Part shown: piece by piece, positions 41,096 through 50,236 of the stretch
Position numbering within the stretch: the stretch's first letter is position 1
Layout of the letters: every line of letters begins with the position of its first letter
Source: Gemmatimonadaceae bacterium
Lineage (GTDB): Bacteria > Gemmatimonadota > Gemmatimonadetes > Gemmatimonadales > Gemmatimonadaceae
NCBI GenBank assembly: GCA_020853635.1
Contig: JADYYN010000177.1
Coordinates: forward strand, 1-64,000
DNA length: 64,000 nucleotides
Direction: 5' to 3'
Translations under genes and position numbers: made by a program
The notes under the pieces: model-generated
Told to the model about the DNA's origin: nothing
Seen by the model: the letters and a program-made list of their open reading frames with translations, nothing else
Databases searched by the model: none

Positions 41096-44000
41096 CTAGG
41101 GCATCGTGATGGCGAGACCCGTAGTTCTCAGGGTCTCGTTCACTCCGCCGATCTTAGCCATCAAGGCATCGGCTTCCTTCATCGCATCGGCGAGCGCCTT
41201 GCTCGCGTCGGCGGCCTGCTTGAGGCTCGCGGCACTCGGCGTCTCCCACACGCCGACCAGCAGCCCCTTCACCTGTCCGACGCGGCCGAGTGCGTTGTTC
41301 GCTGCGGCGAATCCGCCGCCGAAGCCACCGCCACCGCCTGGGCCACCGGCACCCGGACCACCAGCGCCCGGCGCCGCCGCACCCGGTAGACGACCCGGCT
41401 GCACCCCGAACTTCACGCGGAGATCGTCGAACTCCTTCTTGAAGGCGGTGTAGCGCGACTTCATGTCCGGCGTGACGGACGCCGTGGAGTCGATCTTCGA
41501 ATCCATGATCGCGACCTGCGTCGCGAGCGTCGTGAGCTTCGCCGCGGTGGCGGAGCCGGTGGTCTGCAATGCGTGCAGGTCGTTCACGACCTTGTCGTAC
41601 GCGATGCGCGCCGAGCCCGTGAAGTGCTTCTCGACTTCCGGATCCATGACGATGGTAAGCGGCTTGCTGTCGACGACGTTGCCGTCGGCGACGAGGGCGA
41701 CGGTGTACGTACCAGGCGTGGCGTACGGGCCTGCGTTGGCGCCGCCTCCGCCGAAGCCGCCGAAGCCCCCACCCGGACCACCCGCCGCACAGGGGTTGAG
41801 CGGCTGATACCCTGCGGTGGGCAACGGTGCACGCACACCGGGTACCGGACGCGCCGCGCCCTGGCCGCCTCCGAACTGGCCTCCGCCTGCACCGCCGCGT
41901 CCGCCGGGACCGCCGGGCTGCGGGCCGGCCGCCGCGGGGATCGGCGCCGTGCGCTGATCCCAGCACACGGTCTGGATGCCCGGGCGGTTCTTCGCCGCGG
42001 GCACCGGGATCTCGCGGATCACGTTCGCACCGCGTGAGATGCGCAGCGTGAGCTCCTTCGCGGTGCCCTTCACGTTGAACTGGATGACCGCGTCGGTCGG
42101 CGGGTTCTCGCCGATGAACGTCTGATGGCCCCAGAACTCATCGTTGCGATCGTCCTTGAACTTCCACTGCAATGCCGTCGGCACGGTGAAGAGCCGCGAC
42201 TGTGCGGCGCTCTGTGTTGCGGCGTACTCCTGGATGGGCTCAAGGTGGTCGAGCACCCAGATAGAGCGGCCATGCGACGCGACGAGCATCGCGTTGTCAC
42301 GGTGGTGGAGCGTGATCTCGTCGACGCGGACGGTGGGGAAGTTCGCCTTGAGGCGACGCCACGTCTTGCCGCGATCGATGGTGAGGAAGATGCCCGACTC
42401 GGTGCCCGCGTAGAGCACGTCGGCGTTGCGATGGTCTTCCGTGATGGTGTGCACCACTTCACCGGCGAGTCCGCTGTCGATGCGACGGAACGTCGCGCCG
42501 AAGTCGTTGCTCACCCAGATGTAGGGGTTGTAGTCGTTCTCGCGGTGGTTGTCGACCGCGATGTAGACCGTGCCCGCCGCGTGCGCCGACGGCACGACTT
42601 CCGCGACGAACGCGTTGGCCGGGAAGCCGCTGAGGCGCGACGTGATGTCGGTCCACGTCTTGCCCGCATCGCGCGTCATCTGCACGACGCCGTCATCGGT
42701 GCCCGCGTAGAGCAGCCCCGCCGTACGCGGCGACTCGGCGAGTGCGACGACCGCCGGCCACGCCGAGATGCCGTCGTTGCGCGCGAGTTTGATGTCGCTG
42801 TTCTTCACGCCCATCGTGATGAGGTCGTTGCGACTCTGATTGCGCGTGAGGTCGGGGCTGATCATCGCCCACGAATCGCCGCGGTTGTCGGTGCGGAACA
42901 CGCGGTTCGCGCCCACGTAGAGCACACCCGGATTGTGCGGCGAGCGGATGAGCGGCGTGTCCCAATGGAAGCGGAACGCTTCGCCCGCGGCCGGCGCCGG
43001 CGTGACGTTGAGCGGCGTGGGCCGGATGGAACGCGACTCGCCGGTCACCGTGTTGCGACGGATCAGGTTGCCGTCCTGCGACTCGGTGTAGACGATGCGC
43101 GAATCGCGATGGTCCGGCAGCGCGACGAAGCCGTCGCCGCCGAGGATCTGGAACCAGTCGTAGTTGTAGATGCCGGCGCCGTGGCGCGAGGCGCTGGGTC
43201 CGCACCAGTTGTAGTTGTCCTGCATGCCGCCGCAGATGTTGAACGGCCGCTCCATGTCGTAGCTCACATGGTAGAACAGTCCGACCGGCAGGTTGGGGAT
43301 AAACGACCAGCTCTTGGCCTGGTCGTACGAGACCGCGAGACCACCGTCGTTGCCGATCAGCACGTGCTGCGGATTGCGCGGGTTCACCCAGATGGCATGC
43401 ACGTCGTCGTGCGTGACCATCGCCGCGTCGGTCTCCACCGACTTGCCGCCGTCGATGCTCATCTGCAGACCGACGCCGCCGTAGTACACGGTCTCGGCGT
43501 TGGACGGGTCGATGCGGAGCTTGGAGAAGTACATCGGACGCGGGTTGGTGTTGCTCACCTTGCGCCAGGTCGCGCCCGCGTCGTTGGAGCGCCAGAGGCC
43601 CGTCTTGCCCGAGTCGAGCGGGACCGCACTCGGCGCCTCGACGAGCGAATACACGATGGACGGATCGGACGGCGCGATATCGACCGCGATGCGGCCGAGG
43701 TCACCGGTGGGGTAGCCACCACCGAGCTTGGTCCAGTTCTCGCCGCCGTCGACGGACTTGTAGAGCGCCGAACCGGGGCCACCGCCGTTCATGCAGCAGG
43801 TGGTGCGGCGGCGCTGATACATGGAAGCGAAGAGGACCTTCGGATTCGCCGCCGACATCACGACGTCGTTCGCGCCCGTGTCGTCGTCACCCTTGAGGAT
43901 GAGGCGCCAGGTCTTGCCGCCGTCGATGGTCTTGTAGACGCCGCGCTCGCCGCCGGAGCCCCAGAGCGGACCGGTCGCAGCGACGTACACGATGTCGTTG

Positions 44001-44467
44001 TTCGTTGGATCGATGACGATCTCGTTGATGTGCTTCGAGTTGCGCAGCCCCATGTGCGCGAAGGTCTTGCCGCCGTCGGTCGACTTGTAGACGCCTTCGC
44101 CCCAACTGATCGACTGGCGGTTGTTCGATTCACCCGTGCCGACCCAGAGCAGGTCCGGATTGGTCTGCGAGATGGTCACGTCGCCGATCGACATGAGCCC
44201 CTCGTGCTGGAGGAGCGGGGTCCAGGTGGCGCCGTTGGACGTCGTCTTCCAGACGCCGCCGTGTGCGGTGCCGACATAGTAGACGGCCGGGTTCGCCTCG
44301 TAGACCGCGACGTCGGCGATACGGCCCGACATCGTCGCCGGTCCGACAGACCGGAAGTGGAGCGACTCGAACTCGGTCGCGACGGGAATCTGAGCTTGGA
44401 CCGCGGTCGCTGCGAAGGCGCTCGCGAGAAGCGCGGCAGCAAGGGTCCGGGAACGCTGGTGGATCAC
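41096..44467 (-). CDS. exported giant BNR/VPS10-like beta-propeller protein
   Basis: A 1123-aa secreted protein. The signal peptide ends TAVQAQIP. Asp-box units repeat through the first 700 residues (GVYKSTDGGKTFAHM, GVYKTIDGGKTWRLI, LYKSVDGGENWTKL, GLWRSNDAGATWRKV). A Gly/Pro-rich disordered linker (GGPGGRGGAGGGQFGGG) and a helical C-terminus follow. Its plan matches the protein at 5138-8338, including shared phrases such as LYAGTDDGVVQMTRD versus IYVGTDDGVVQLTRD, so they are paralogues. The role is unknown; sortilin-like ligand binding or glycan recognition are possible. GGAG lies ten bases before the ATG. Confidence 0.86.
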   Translation of the reverse strand: MIHQRSRTLAAALLASAFAATAVQAQIPVATEFESLHFRSVGPATMSGRIADVAVYEANPAVYYVGTAHGGVWKTTSNGATWTPLLQHEGLMSIGDVTISQTNPDLLWVGTGESNNRQSISWGEGVYKSTDGGKTFAHMGLRNSKHINEIVIDPTNNDIVYVAATGPLWGSGGERGVYKTIDGGKTWRLILKGDDDTGANDVVMSAANPKVLFASMYQRRRTTCCMNGGGPGSALYKSVDGGENWTKLGGGYPTGDLGRIAVDIAPSDPSIVYSLVEAPSAVPLDSGKTGLWRSNDAGATWRKVSNTNPRPMYFSKLRIDPSNAETVYYGGVGLQMSIDGGKSVETDAAMVTHDDVHAIWVNPRNPQHVLIGNDGGLAVSYDQAKSWSFIPNLPVGLFYHVSYDMERPFNICGGMQDNYNWCGPSASRHGAGIYNYDWFQILGGDGFVALPDHRDSRIVYTESQDGNLIRRNTVTGESRSIRPTPLNVTPAPAAGEAFRFHWDTPLIRSPHNPGVLYVGANRVFRTDNRGDSWAMISPDLTRNQSRNDLITMGVKNSDIKLARNDGISAWPAVVALAESPRTAGLLYAGTDDGVVQMTRDAGKTWTDITSRLSGFPANAFVAEVVPSAHAAGTVYIAVDNHRENDYNPYIWVSNDFGATFRRIDSGLAGEVVHTITEDHRNADVLYAGTESGIFLTIDRGKTWRRLKANFPTVRVDEITLHHRDNAMLVASHGRSIWVLDHLEPIQEYAATQSAAQSRLFTVPTALQWKFKDDRNDEFWGHQTFIGENPPTDAVIQFNVKGTAKELTLRISRGANVIREIPVPAAKNRPGIQTVCWDQRTAPIPAAAGPQPGGPGGRGGAGGGQFGGGQGAARPVPGVRAPLPTAGYQPLNPCAAGGPGGGFGGFGGGGANAGPYATPGTYTVALVADGNVVDSKPLTIVMDPEVEKHFTGSARIAYDKVVNDLHALQTTGSATAAKLTTLATQVAIMDSKIDSTASVTPDMKSRYTAFKKEFDDLRVKFGVQPGRLPGAAAPGAGGPGAGGPGGGGGFGGGFAAANNALGRVGQVKGLLVGVWETPSAASLKQAADASKALADAMKEADALMAKIGGVNETLRTTGLAITMP

Positions 44468-44549
44468 GGTGGATCTCCACGCACTGGGGTGGGATGAGCA
44501 GGGACAACGCTAGAACGTACGACGCTCGTGCTTCGCTGGGGAGGACGCG

Positions 44550-44564
44550 TAGTTTCCAGCCATG
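44550..44564 (+). promoter_or_regulatory. -10 box at leaderless distance from penicillin acylase gene
   Basis: TAGTTT (44550-44555), six bases, then ATG 44562. The spacing equals that before argC, the ThiF-like gene and the FKBP gene. A weaker GGGGAGG further upstream is too far away for translation initiation. Confidence 0.45.
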
Positions 44565-46880
44565 CGCCGACTCTCCCGCTTCCTGACGGGCCTGCTGCTC
44601 GTCCTCTTCGTGCTGGCTCTGGCCTTCTGGTTTGGCGGGCGATCCTATCTCGCCAAGTCGGTGGCGAAGGAAACCGGCAGCGTCACGCTCGCCGGCCTCG
44701 GGGCGCCGGTGGAGATCCTGTTCGATGCGCGCGGCGTGCCACAGGTGTACGCGAAGACGAACGCCGACGCGCGCTTCGCGCTCGGCTGGGTGCATGCGTC
44801 GGAGCGCTTGTTCCAGATGGAGCTCACCCGGCGCATGGCGCGCGGGCAACTCTCGGAACTGTTCGGGCCGATCGCCAAGGACCTGGACGCGGCGCAGCGG
44901 CGGCTCGGGTTCGATGGGCAAACCCGCCGCGATCTCGCGTCGCTCGACCCGACGGTGAAGCGCGAGCTGGACGAGTACGTGGCGGGGGTGAACGCGTGGG
45001 TCGCGCAGGCGCGGCCCCTGCCGCCCGAGTTCACGCTACTTGGCTTCGCGCCGGCGCCGTGGACGGCGGAGGACGTGACGCTGGTGGGTTTCTATCAGAG
45101 CTGGTTCGCGCTCACGCTCATGGACCGCGGCGCGGACTTTCGCGAGATCTTCGATCGATTGGGCGGTGATGCCACCCGCTTGGCGGCCGCGGTGCAGGCA
45201 TGGTCGCCACCGACGGTACCGAGCGCGGTCGCGGCGATCAGTGGCGGCGCGCCCAAGATGACGAAGGCGTCGAACTCGTGGGTGGTCGCGCCGGTGCACT
45301 CGAAGAGCGGTGCGGCGTTGCATGCGTCGGATCCGCATCTCGAGCTCTCGAGCGCACCAGGGCTCTGGTACGTGGTCGGACTCCACACGCAGGAAGGGCT
45401 CGATGCCGTTGGGGTCACCGCACCTGGGATCCCGGCGATCTCGATGGGCCACAACGGCACGATCAGTTGGGCGTTCACGGTGGCACCCATCGACCTCGTC
45501 GACGAGACGCTGGAGATCATCGAGGGTGCCGAGACGGATGCACCGCGCGTACGCACCGCCGAGGGGTGGGCTGACGTGACGGTGCAGGTGGAATCGATCA
45601 CGGTGAAGGGCGAGCCGCCGATGGTCGTGCGCATGCTTCGCACGCCGCGGGGCCCGGTGATGGACCTGCGCGGCGATACCGCGCGGGTCATGCACTGGGC
45701 GGGCTACGACTTCCCGGCGTGGGGTGTAGTGGTCGGCGCGGGGTCGCTGATGCGCGCGAAGGACTTCGCCGCGTTCCGTTCGGCCGTGACGATGGCTGGC
45801 GCGCTGAGCGTGAACTGGACTTACGCGGACAAGTCCGGGAACATCGGCTACCAACTCGGCGCGCCACTGCCCGAGCGCGGGGCGTACGACACGTTCACGC
45901 CGCAACTCGGCACCGACAGTGTGGCGGCGTGGCGCGGATACCGCCTGCTCGCGCAGACGCCGTACGCACTCAACCCGGCACAAGGATGGATCGCGACGAC
46001 CAACAGTCAGATCGTCGATGCGAACTGGCCGTATGCGATTCCCGGCTTCTACAACGTGGCGCGCAAGATCCGCGCGAGCGCGCTGTTGTCCGCCGCCATC
46101 GCCGACAGTGCACGGACGGACGCGGCCGCGATGACCGCGATGCAGATGGATCTCGTCTCGGGGAACGCGGTGAAGTGGAAAGAACTCGCGGCAGCCGGCG
46201 CGCGGGGTGCCGGTGATGCCGCGGCGGCCGCACGCATCGAGCGGTGGAGCGGTGCGATGACGGCGAGCGATACGGTCGCCTCACTCTTCGCGTACTGGTG
46301 GGCGCGGCTGCCGCGCGAAGTGTTCGAGGATGAGCTCGGTGAGGCGTGGGGCAAGGCAGCGACGCTGGTCCCAGCGGTGCTGAGCGACAACGCGGCCGCG
46401 TTCGTCGACGATGCGCGCACCGCGACGATCGAGACGCTCGACGCGATCAGCGCACGCGCGATGCGCGCCGCACTCGCCGAGCCGTGGCAACGGCCGTTCG
46501 GCGATGTGCAGACGCTCACCATCCGCCATCCGCTCGCGACTGTGCCGGCGCTCGATCGCTGGCTGCGTCTCACGCGTGGGCCGTACCCGAGTGCCGGCGA
46601 CGATGCGACACTCAATGCCGCGTTCGTGCGGTTCGACACTGCCACGCGCACCTTCCACAACGAAGCCGGCCCGAGCATGCGGTTCGTGATGGACTGGGCG
46701 GACATCGACGGGTTCACGCTGAGCCGCCATCTCGGACAATCGGGCAATCCGTTCAGTCCGCACTTCGACGACTTCCTTCAGCCGCATCTCGCGGGTGAAA
46801 CCTGGCCGCTGCCGTTCTCACGCTCGCGGGTCGAGTCGCGGGCGGTGAACACGCTGCGACTGCTACCGGCTCCTCAATAG
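44562..46880 (+). CDS. penicillin acylase family N-terminal nucleophile hydrolase
   Basis: A 772-aa proenzyme. An N-terminal hydrophobic segment (FLTGLLLVLFVLALAFWFGG) leads it to the envelope. The alpha-chain part has VEILFDARGVPQVYAKT and GWVHASERLFQMELTRR. Autocatalytic cleavage is predicted before Ser237 in KASNSWVVAP, which becomes the nucleophile. The beta chain continues with DPHLELSSAPGLWYVV and MGHNGTISWAFTVAP. Members hydrolyse amides such as acyl-homoserine lactones, beta-lactam side chains or bile-salt-like conjugates; the true substrate is not deducible. It stands alone, divergent from the BNR-like gene. Confidence 0.92.
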   Translation: MRRLSRFLTGLLLVLFVLALAFWFGGRSYLAKSVAKETGSVTLAGLGAPVEILFDARGVPQVYAKTNADARFALGWVHASERLFQMELTRRMARGQLSELFGPIAKDLDAAQRRLGFDGQTRRDLASLDPTVKRELDEYVAGVNAWVAQARPLPPEFTLLGFAPAPWTAEDVTLVGFYQSWFALTLMDRGADFREIFDRLGGDATRLAAAVQAWSPPTVPSAVAAISGGAPKMTKASNSWVVAPVHSKSGAALHASDPHLELSSAPGLWYVVGLHTQEGLDAVGVTAPGIPAISMGHNGTISWAFTVAPIDLVDETLEIIEGAETDAPRVRTAEGWADVTVQVESITVKGEPPMVVRMLRTPRGPVMDLRGDTARVMHWAGYDFPAWGVVVGAGSLMRAKDFAAFRSAVTMAGALSVNWTYADKSGNIGYQLGAPLPERGAYDTFTPQLGTDSVAAWRGYRLLAQTPYALNPAQGWIATTNSQIVDANWPYAIPGFYNVARKIRASALLSAAIADSARTDAAAMTAMQMDLVSGNAVKWKELAAAGARGAGDAAAAARIERWSGAMTASDTVASLFAYWWARLPREVFEDELGEAWGKAATLVPAVLSDNAAAFVDDARTATIETLDAISARAMRAALAEPWQRPFGDVQTLTIRHPLATVPALDRWLRLTRGPYPSAGDDATLNAAFVRFDTATRTFHNEAGPSMRFVMDWADIDGFTLSRHLGQSGNPFSPHFDDFLQPHLAGETWPLPFSRSRVESRAVNTLRLLPAPQ

Positions 46881-46942
46881 AAGGGGAGTCCGGGCGGGGC
46901 TCACGGTCCGGCGACTGCCGCCGATACTGATGGCGAGCCCCT

Positions 46943-47635
46943 ATGCCCACTCCTACTCCGCTTCGCCTCATCATCGGGTTCCTCGGAGCCCTCGCGGTCC
47001 TCGGCAGCGCGGCTTGCGCCAAGGATGTCGCGGCACCTGCGCCGCTGGCCTCGATCGTCGTCGTGCAAGGCGACAATCAGTCCGGTCAGGTGGGGCGCGC
47101 ACTCTCGACGCCGGTGATCTTCCGTGCGCTGGACTCGACGGGGTCGGCAGTGGAGGGGCGCACGCTGACGTTGTTGGTGGGCGCGGGCAGTGGCACGGTG
47201 ACGCCGACCGCAGCCGAGACGAACGCGACCGGTGAGATCACCGCGACGTGGACGCTCGGCCCGAGCGAGACCGCGCAATCGCTGATGGCGACGGCACCGG
47301 GACTCGAGCCCGTGATCGTGTCGGCGACTGGCTTGGTGCCGGCGCAGGTGGTGATCGCGCAGGGGAACAACCAAAGTGCGCGTGCCGGGAGCGCGTTGCC
47401 GGTGCAGATCGTGATCCGCGTGCTCGGCTCTGGGAACGTGCCGCTGGTCGGTGTGCCCGTGGCGTTGCAGGTGACGTCGGGCGGTGGTTCGTTCACGCCG
47501 CAGACGGCGCTCACGAATGCGACCGGCGAAGTGACCGTGCGGTGGACGACGAGCACGACGGCTGGAACGAACACCGCGAGCGTGCAGGTGTGGACGCTCG
47601 ATCCGGTGACGCTGACCGCGACCGGGACGCCGTAG
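46943..47635 (+). CDS. lipoprotein with two Big-1-like Ig domains
   Basis: A 230-aa lipoprotein (lipobox LGSAACAKD). Two tandem bacterial Ig-like (Big-1/invasin) domains follow: VVQGDNQSGQVGRALSTPVIFRALD with TNATGEITATWTLG, and VIAQGNNQSARAGSALPV with TNATGEVTVRWTTS. The repeats are close to each other, suggesting internal duplication. Such domains act as surface or periplasmic spacers or adhesins. No clear Shine-Dalgarno is present. Confidence 0.82.
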   Translation: MPTPTPLRLIIGFLGALAVLGSAACAKDVAAPAPLASIVVVQGDNQSGQVGRALSTPVIFRALDSTGSAVEGRTLTLLVGAGSGTVTPTAAETNATGEITATWTLGPSETAQSLMATAPGLEPVIVSATGLVPAQVVIAQGNNQSARAGSALPVQIVIRVLGSGNVPLVGVPVALQVTSGGGSFTPQTALTNATGEVTVRWTTSTTAGTNTASVQVWTLDPVTLTATGTP

Positions 47636-47673
47636 GCGGGAGCTGCGCTCCGCGCGGACGCTACCAGCCGCCG

Positions 47674-49605
47674 CTACCAGCCGCCGCTACGCCCACCACC
47701 CGACGAACCACCGCCACCGCGCGATCCACCCGAGCTCGAACTCGGCGCGGACACTGCGGCGGCCATGCCGCCAACGGCTGACGCGAAGCTCGCGCTCGCA
47801 CCTGCGCCAGAGAAACCACCACCGCCTCCGAACCCACTCCATCCACCGGAGCCGCTGCTCATGCTGCCGCCGCTCGATGCAGTGCGTCCGAGCGCGCTCG
47901 TGGAGCGCGCGGCGGCGGTGCCGGCGAACGCACGGAACCACTTGTCGACTGAACGCCCGAGCCCGAATGCGATGAGATACGGGTACCACGCGTCCTGCAG
48001 CTGCGGCGCCGGTGAGCGCAGTTGCTCGACGAAGAACCGACGCGCGGCCATCAAACGTTGCCGCAGCGCGATGCGCTCTGGTGCGTGACGCGTGTACGCG
48101 GAGTTGGCGACGCTCTGTGTGAGCATCGCCCCCCAGAGCGCGATGCCGAGCCACGTGAAGAACCCGGCCTGGAGCGGGAGATAGAGGGCGAAGGCGGCGA
48201 ACGCGACGGCGAACACCGAGACCGGCACCACGACCAGGAGTGCCGTGATCACGCCGATCGACGCCGCATGGCGGTACGCGGTCGCGAGTCCCGTGGCGAC
48301 GACCAGGGCGAAGAGACTCACGAACACCGCGAGGAGCGACATCGGGATCTCCTCGACCCGTTGCATCGCGCCGATGATCATGCACGCGATCGCCGTGACC
48401 GCGAGGATCGCCGTCCGGCGCGCCGAGGTCTTGGTCCCGGCACCCGTCGCGGCCTCGAGTGCGCGTTCGAGGTGTGGCTTGATGAGGTTCGCGGGATTGA
48501 AGCCCGTCTTCTTGTAGCGCTCGCGCACGCGCTGTGTGTCGGTGGTGTCCTCGTGCTTCTGGAAGAGGCCGTCGATGAGCGCGCGCTCGTGCTCGGTCAG
48601 CACATTGCGCCGCACCTCGAGCTTGAGATGCAGGATCTCGTTGGAGAAGATCCAGAGTTTCTCGGTTTTCACCTCGCTGGAGAGTTTGCCCTCCTGCACC
48701 AGGCGTGCGAGTACCGCTCCGACCTCGGCCGCGGAGGTGTTCTCGTCCCATGCGGCCCCCGCGACTTCCGGCAGCATGGAGAACACGTGCTCCTTGAGCC
48801 ACTCCGGCGTGATGCTGCGATGGTCCGGGATCCGGCGGAACCGACCGAGCTGTGCCTCACGCGCGAAGTGCACGATGAGCAGGACGAGCGCGAAGACACC
48901 GAGGGCGCTCGCGATGGCGAGCCGTGCGCTGCTCGTTGCGCCGTGGAAGACACCGGACGGGCGTCCGGCACCCAGGAAGCGCAGGGGTACGGTGAGCACG
49001 ATTACGGAGTCCGCCGGCACGACGATGTGCTCGACGCGCAGCGGCATGGGGAGGTCCGTCGCCCACACCGAGTCCATCGTGAACGTGAGTGAGTAGTCCT
49101 CGATCGGCGACATGCGTGCGCCGATACCGAAGTCATGGTCGAAGCTGTAGCCCTTGCCGTTCTCGAATCGCAGCAACTGCTGGTAGGTATAGACGAGCGT
49201 ATAGGTGCGCAGCACGCGATCGAACGGCGGGTCCTCGGGCAGACGTCCGCGCCACCGCAACGTGCGTGAGTCGGTCCAGTCGAACTCGTCGACTCGCGCG
49301 AGATCCCCCGCACGCAACGCGCGCCCCTCGCCGGTCTCGCCGGAGTCGAGCCGCGTGAGTGAGTGCAGCGCGACCTCCTGTCCGCCACGCAGATCGAAGT
49401 AGCGCTCGCCGCCGTTCCAGTCGCCGGTGAATCGGATGGTCTGCGTTTCGCGCACGTGCAGGGCGCCGGTGGAATCGAGGTGCGCGGCGACGGTGACGCG
49501 CGGCCACTCGAGGAGGCCGCTCTGGGCGGGGAGGAGTTGGGGGGCGACTGCGAGGATGGCGCCGAGGAGCGCGGCGCGAAGACGGCGTGAACGGCGCGTG
49601 TGCAT
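47674..49605 (-). CDS. DUF2207 family membrane protein
   Basis: A 643-aa protein. The signal peptide ends LLPAQSG. An extracytoplasmic beta domain (about 30-200) has the DUF2207 hallmark phrases ALHVRETQTIRFTGDWNGGERYFDLR and YTLVYTYQQLLRF. A membrane helix (LGVFALVLLIVHF), a cytoplasmic helical region and three to four more membrane helices follow (VITALLVVVPVSVFAVAFAAF). The C-terminal tail is Gly/Ser-rich (GGGGFSGAG, SRGGGGSSGGGRSGGW). Function of the family is unknown. ATG 49605 follows GGGAG. The stop lies inside a tandem 13-bp repeat (CTACCAGCCGCCG, 47661-47686). Confidence 0.83.
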   Translation of the reverse strand: MHTRRSRRLRAALLGAILAVAPQLLPAQSGLLEWPRVTVAAHLDSTGALHVRETQTIRFTGDWNGGERYFDLRGGQEVALHSLTRLDSGETGEGRALRAGDLARVDEFDWTDSRTLRWRGRLPEDPPFDRVLRTYTLVYTYQQLLRFENGKGYSFDHDFGIGARMSPIEDYSLTFTMDSVWATDLPMPLRVEHIVVPADSVIVLTVPLRFLGAGRPSGVFHGATSSARLAIASALGVFALVLLIVHFAREAQLGRFRRIPDHRSITPEWLKEHVFSMLPEVAGAAWDENTSAAEVGAVLARLVQEGKLSSEVKTEKLWIFSNEILHLKLEVRRNVLTEHERALIDGLFQKHEDTTDTQRVRERYKKTGFNPANLIKPHLERALEAATGAGTKTSARRTAILAVTAIACMIIGAMQRVEEIPMSLLAVFVSLFALVVATGLATAYRHAASIGVITALLVVVPVSVFAVAFAAFALYLPLQAGFFTWLGIALWGAMLTQSVANSAYTRHAPERIALRQRLMAARRFFVEQLRSPAPQLQDAWYPYLIAFGLGRSVDKWFRAFAGTAAARSTSALGRTASSGGSMSSGSGGWSGFGGGGGFSGAGASASFASAVGGMAAAVSAPSSSSGGSRGGGGSSGGGRSGGW

Positions 49606-49765
49606 GGGGGGAATCTCCCATTCAATGTGTGGATGCGCCAATGCGGAGGCTATACGTCGCATCGGCTGCGTGACCTGAATCACACGACTAACACCGCGCC
49701 GCCTCGTGCGTCCCATGTGGAGACGCGCCAATCCCGGCGCACCCCACCACACAGAGGACCACACC

Positions 49766-50206
49766 ATGCGCCCCACCATCTTCGTCGCCACCCTCGCTGC
49801 GCTCACCTTCGCCGCGGCTCCGGCCACCGGCGAGGCCCAGGACGCCAGCAAGGTCAAGGTCACCCGCAAGTGCGCGGAAGGCAGCAAGTGCGACACGGTC
49901 GAAGACCGCGTCGACCGACGTGAAGACGTGCGCGACCGCCGCGAGAACGTGCGGGACCGTCGTGAGGACGTCCGCGATCGCAAGGAAGACGTGCGCGACA
50001 AGCGTGAAGATGTGCGTGATGCGAAGGTCGACGGCGGGAAGCTGGACAAGCTCGAGGACCGTCGCGACAAGCGCGAGGACGTGCGCGACAAGCGGGAAGA
50101 CGTCCGCGATCGCGCCGAGGACCGTGCAGACCGTCGTGAGAACGTCCGCGACAAGCAGGAAGACGTGCGCGAGAAGAAGCGCGAAGTGAAGAAGCCGGGC
50201 CGCTGA
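49766..50206 (+). CDS. exported charged heptad-repeat protein
   Basis: A 146-aa protein. The signal peptide (about 1-25, ATLAALTFAAAPATGEAQ) is followed by a short segment with two cysteines (Cys36, Cys42). About 95 residues then repeat a seven-residue unit close to DVRDRRE or DVRDKRE. Asp/Glu and Arg/Lys alternate, with Val or Asn the only uncharged regular positions, so it should form a long stable single helix or a coiled coil bridged by salt pairs. I know no function for it. AGAGGA precedes the ATG. It is divergent from the DUF2207 gene. Confidence 0.8.
   Translation: MRPTIFVATLAALTFAAAPATGEAQDASKVKVTRKCAEGSKCDTVEDRVDRREDVRDRRENVRDRREDVRDRKEDVRDKREDVRDAKVDGGKLDKLEDRRDKREDVRDKREDVRDRAEDRADRRENVRDKQEDVREKKREVKKPGR
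49905..50180 (+). repeat. 21-bp tandem repeats encoding heptads
   Basis: About a dozen imperfect 21-base units (for example GACGTGCGCGACCGCCGCGAG and variants) run head to tail, in frame with the heptads of the exported protein. Third-base variation between units shows that the repeats are old or selected at protein level. Confidence 0.75.
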
Positions 50207-50236
50207 ATCGCCGAGGGCCAGCTCGCGCGCTGCAGG

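Noticed and set aside
47661-47686. Tandem 13-bp repeat at the end of the DUF2207 gene
   Set aside because: Only two copies; consistent with slippage in Gly-codon-rich sequence, no independent function suggested.
49905-50180. CRISPR-like array suggested by about 21-base periodic repeats
   Set aside because: Units are contiguous without spacers and in frame with coded heptads.
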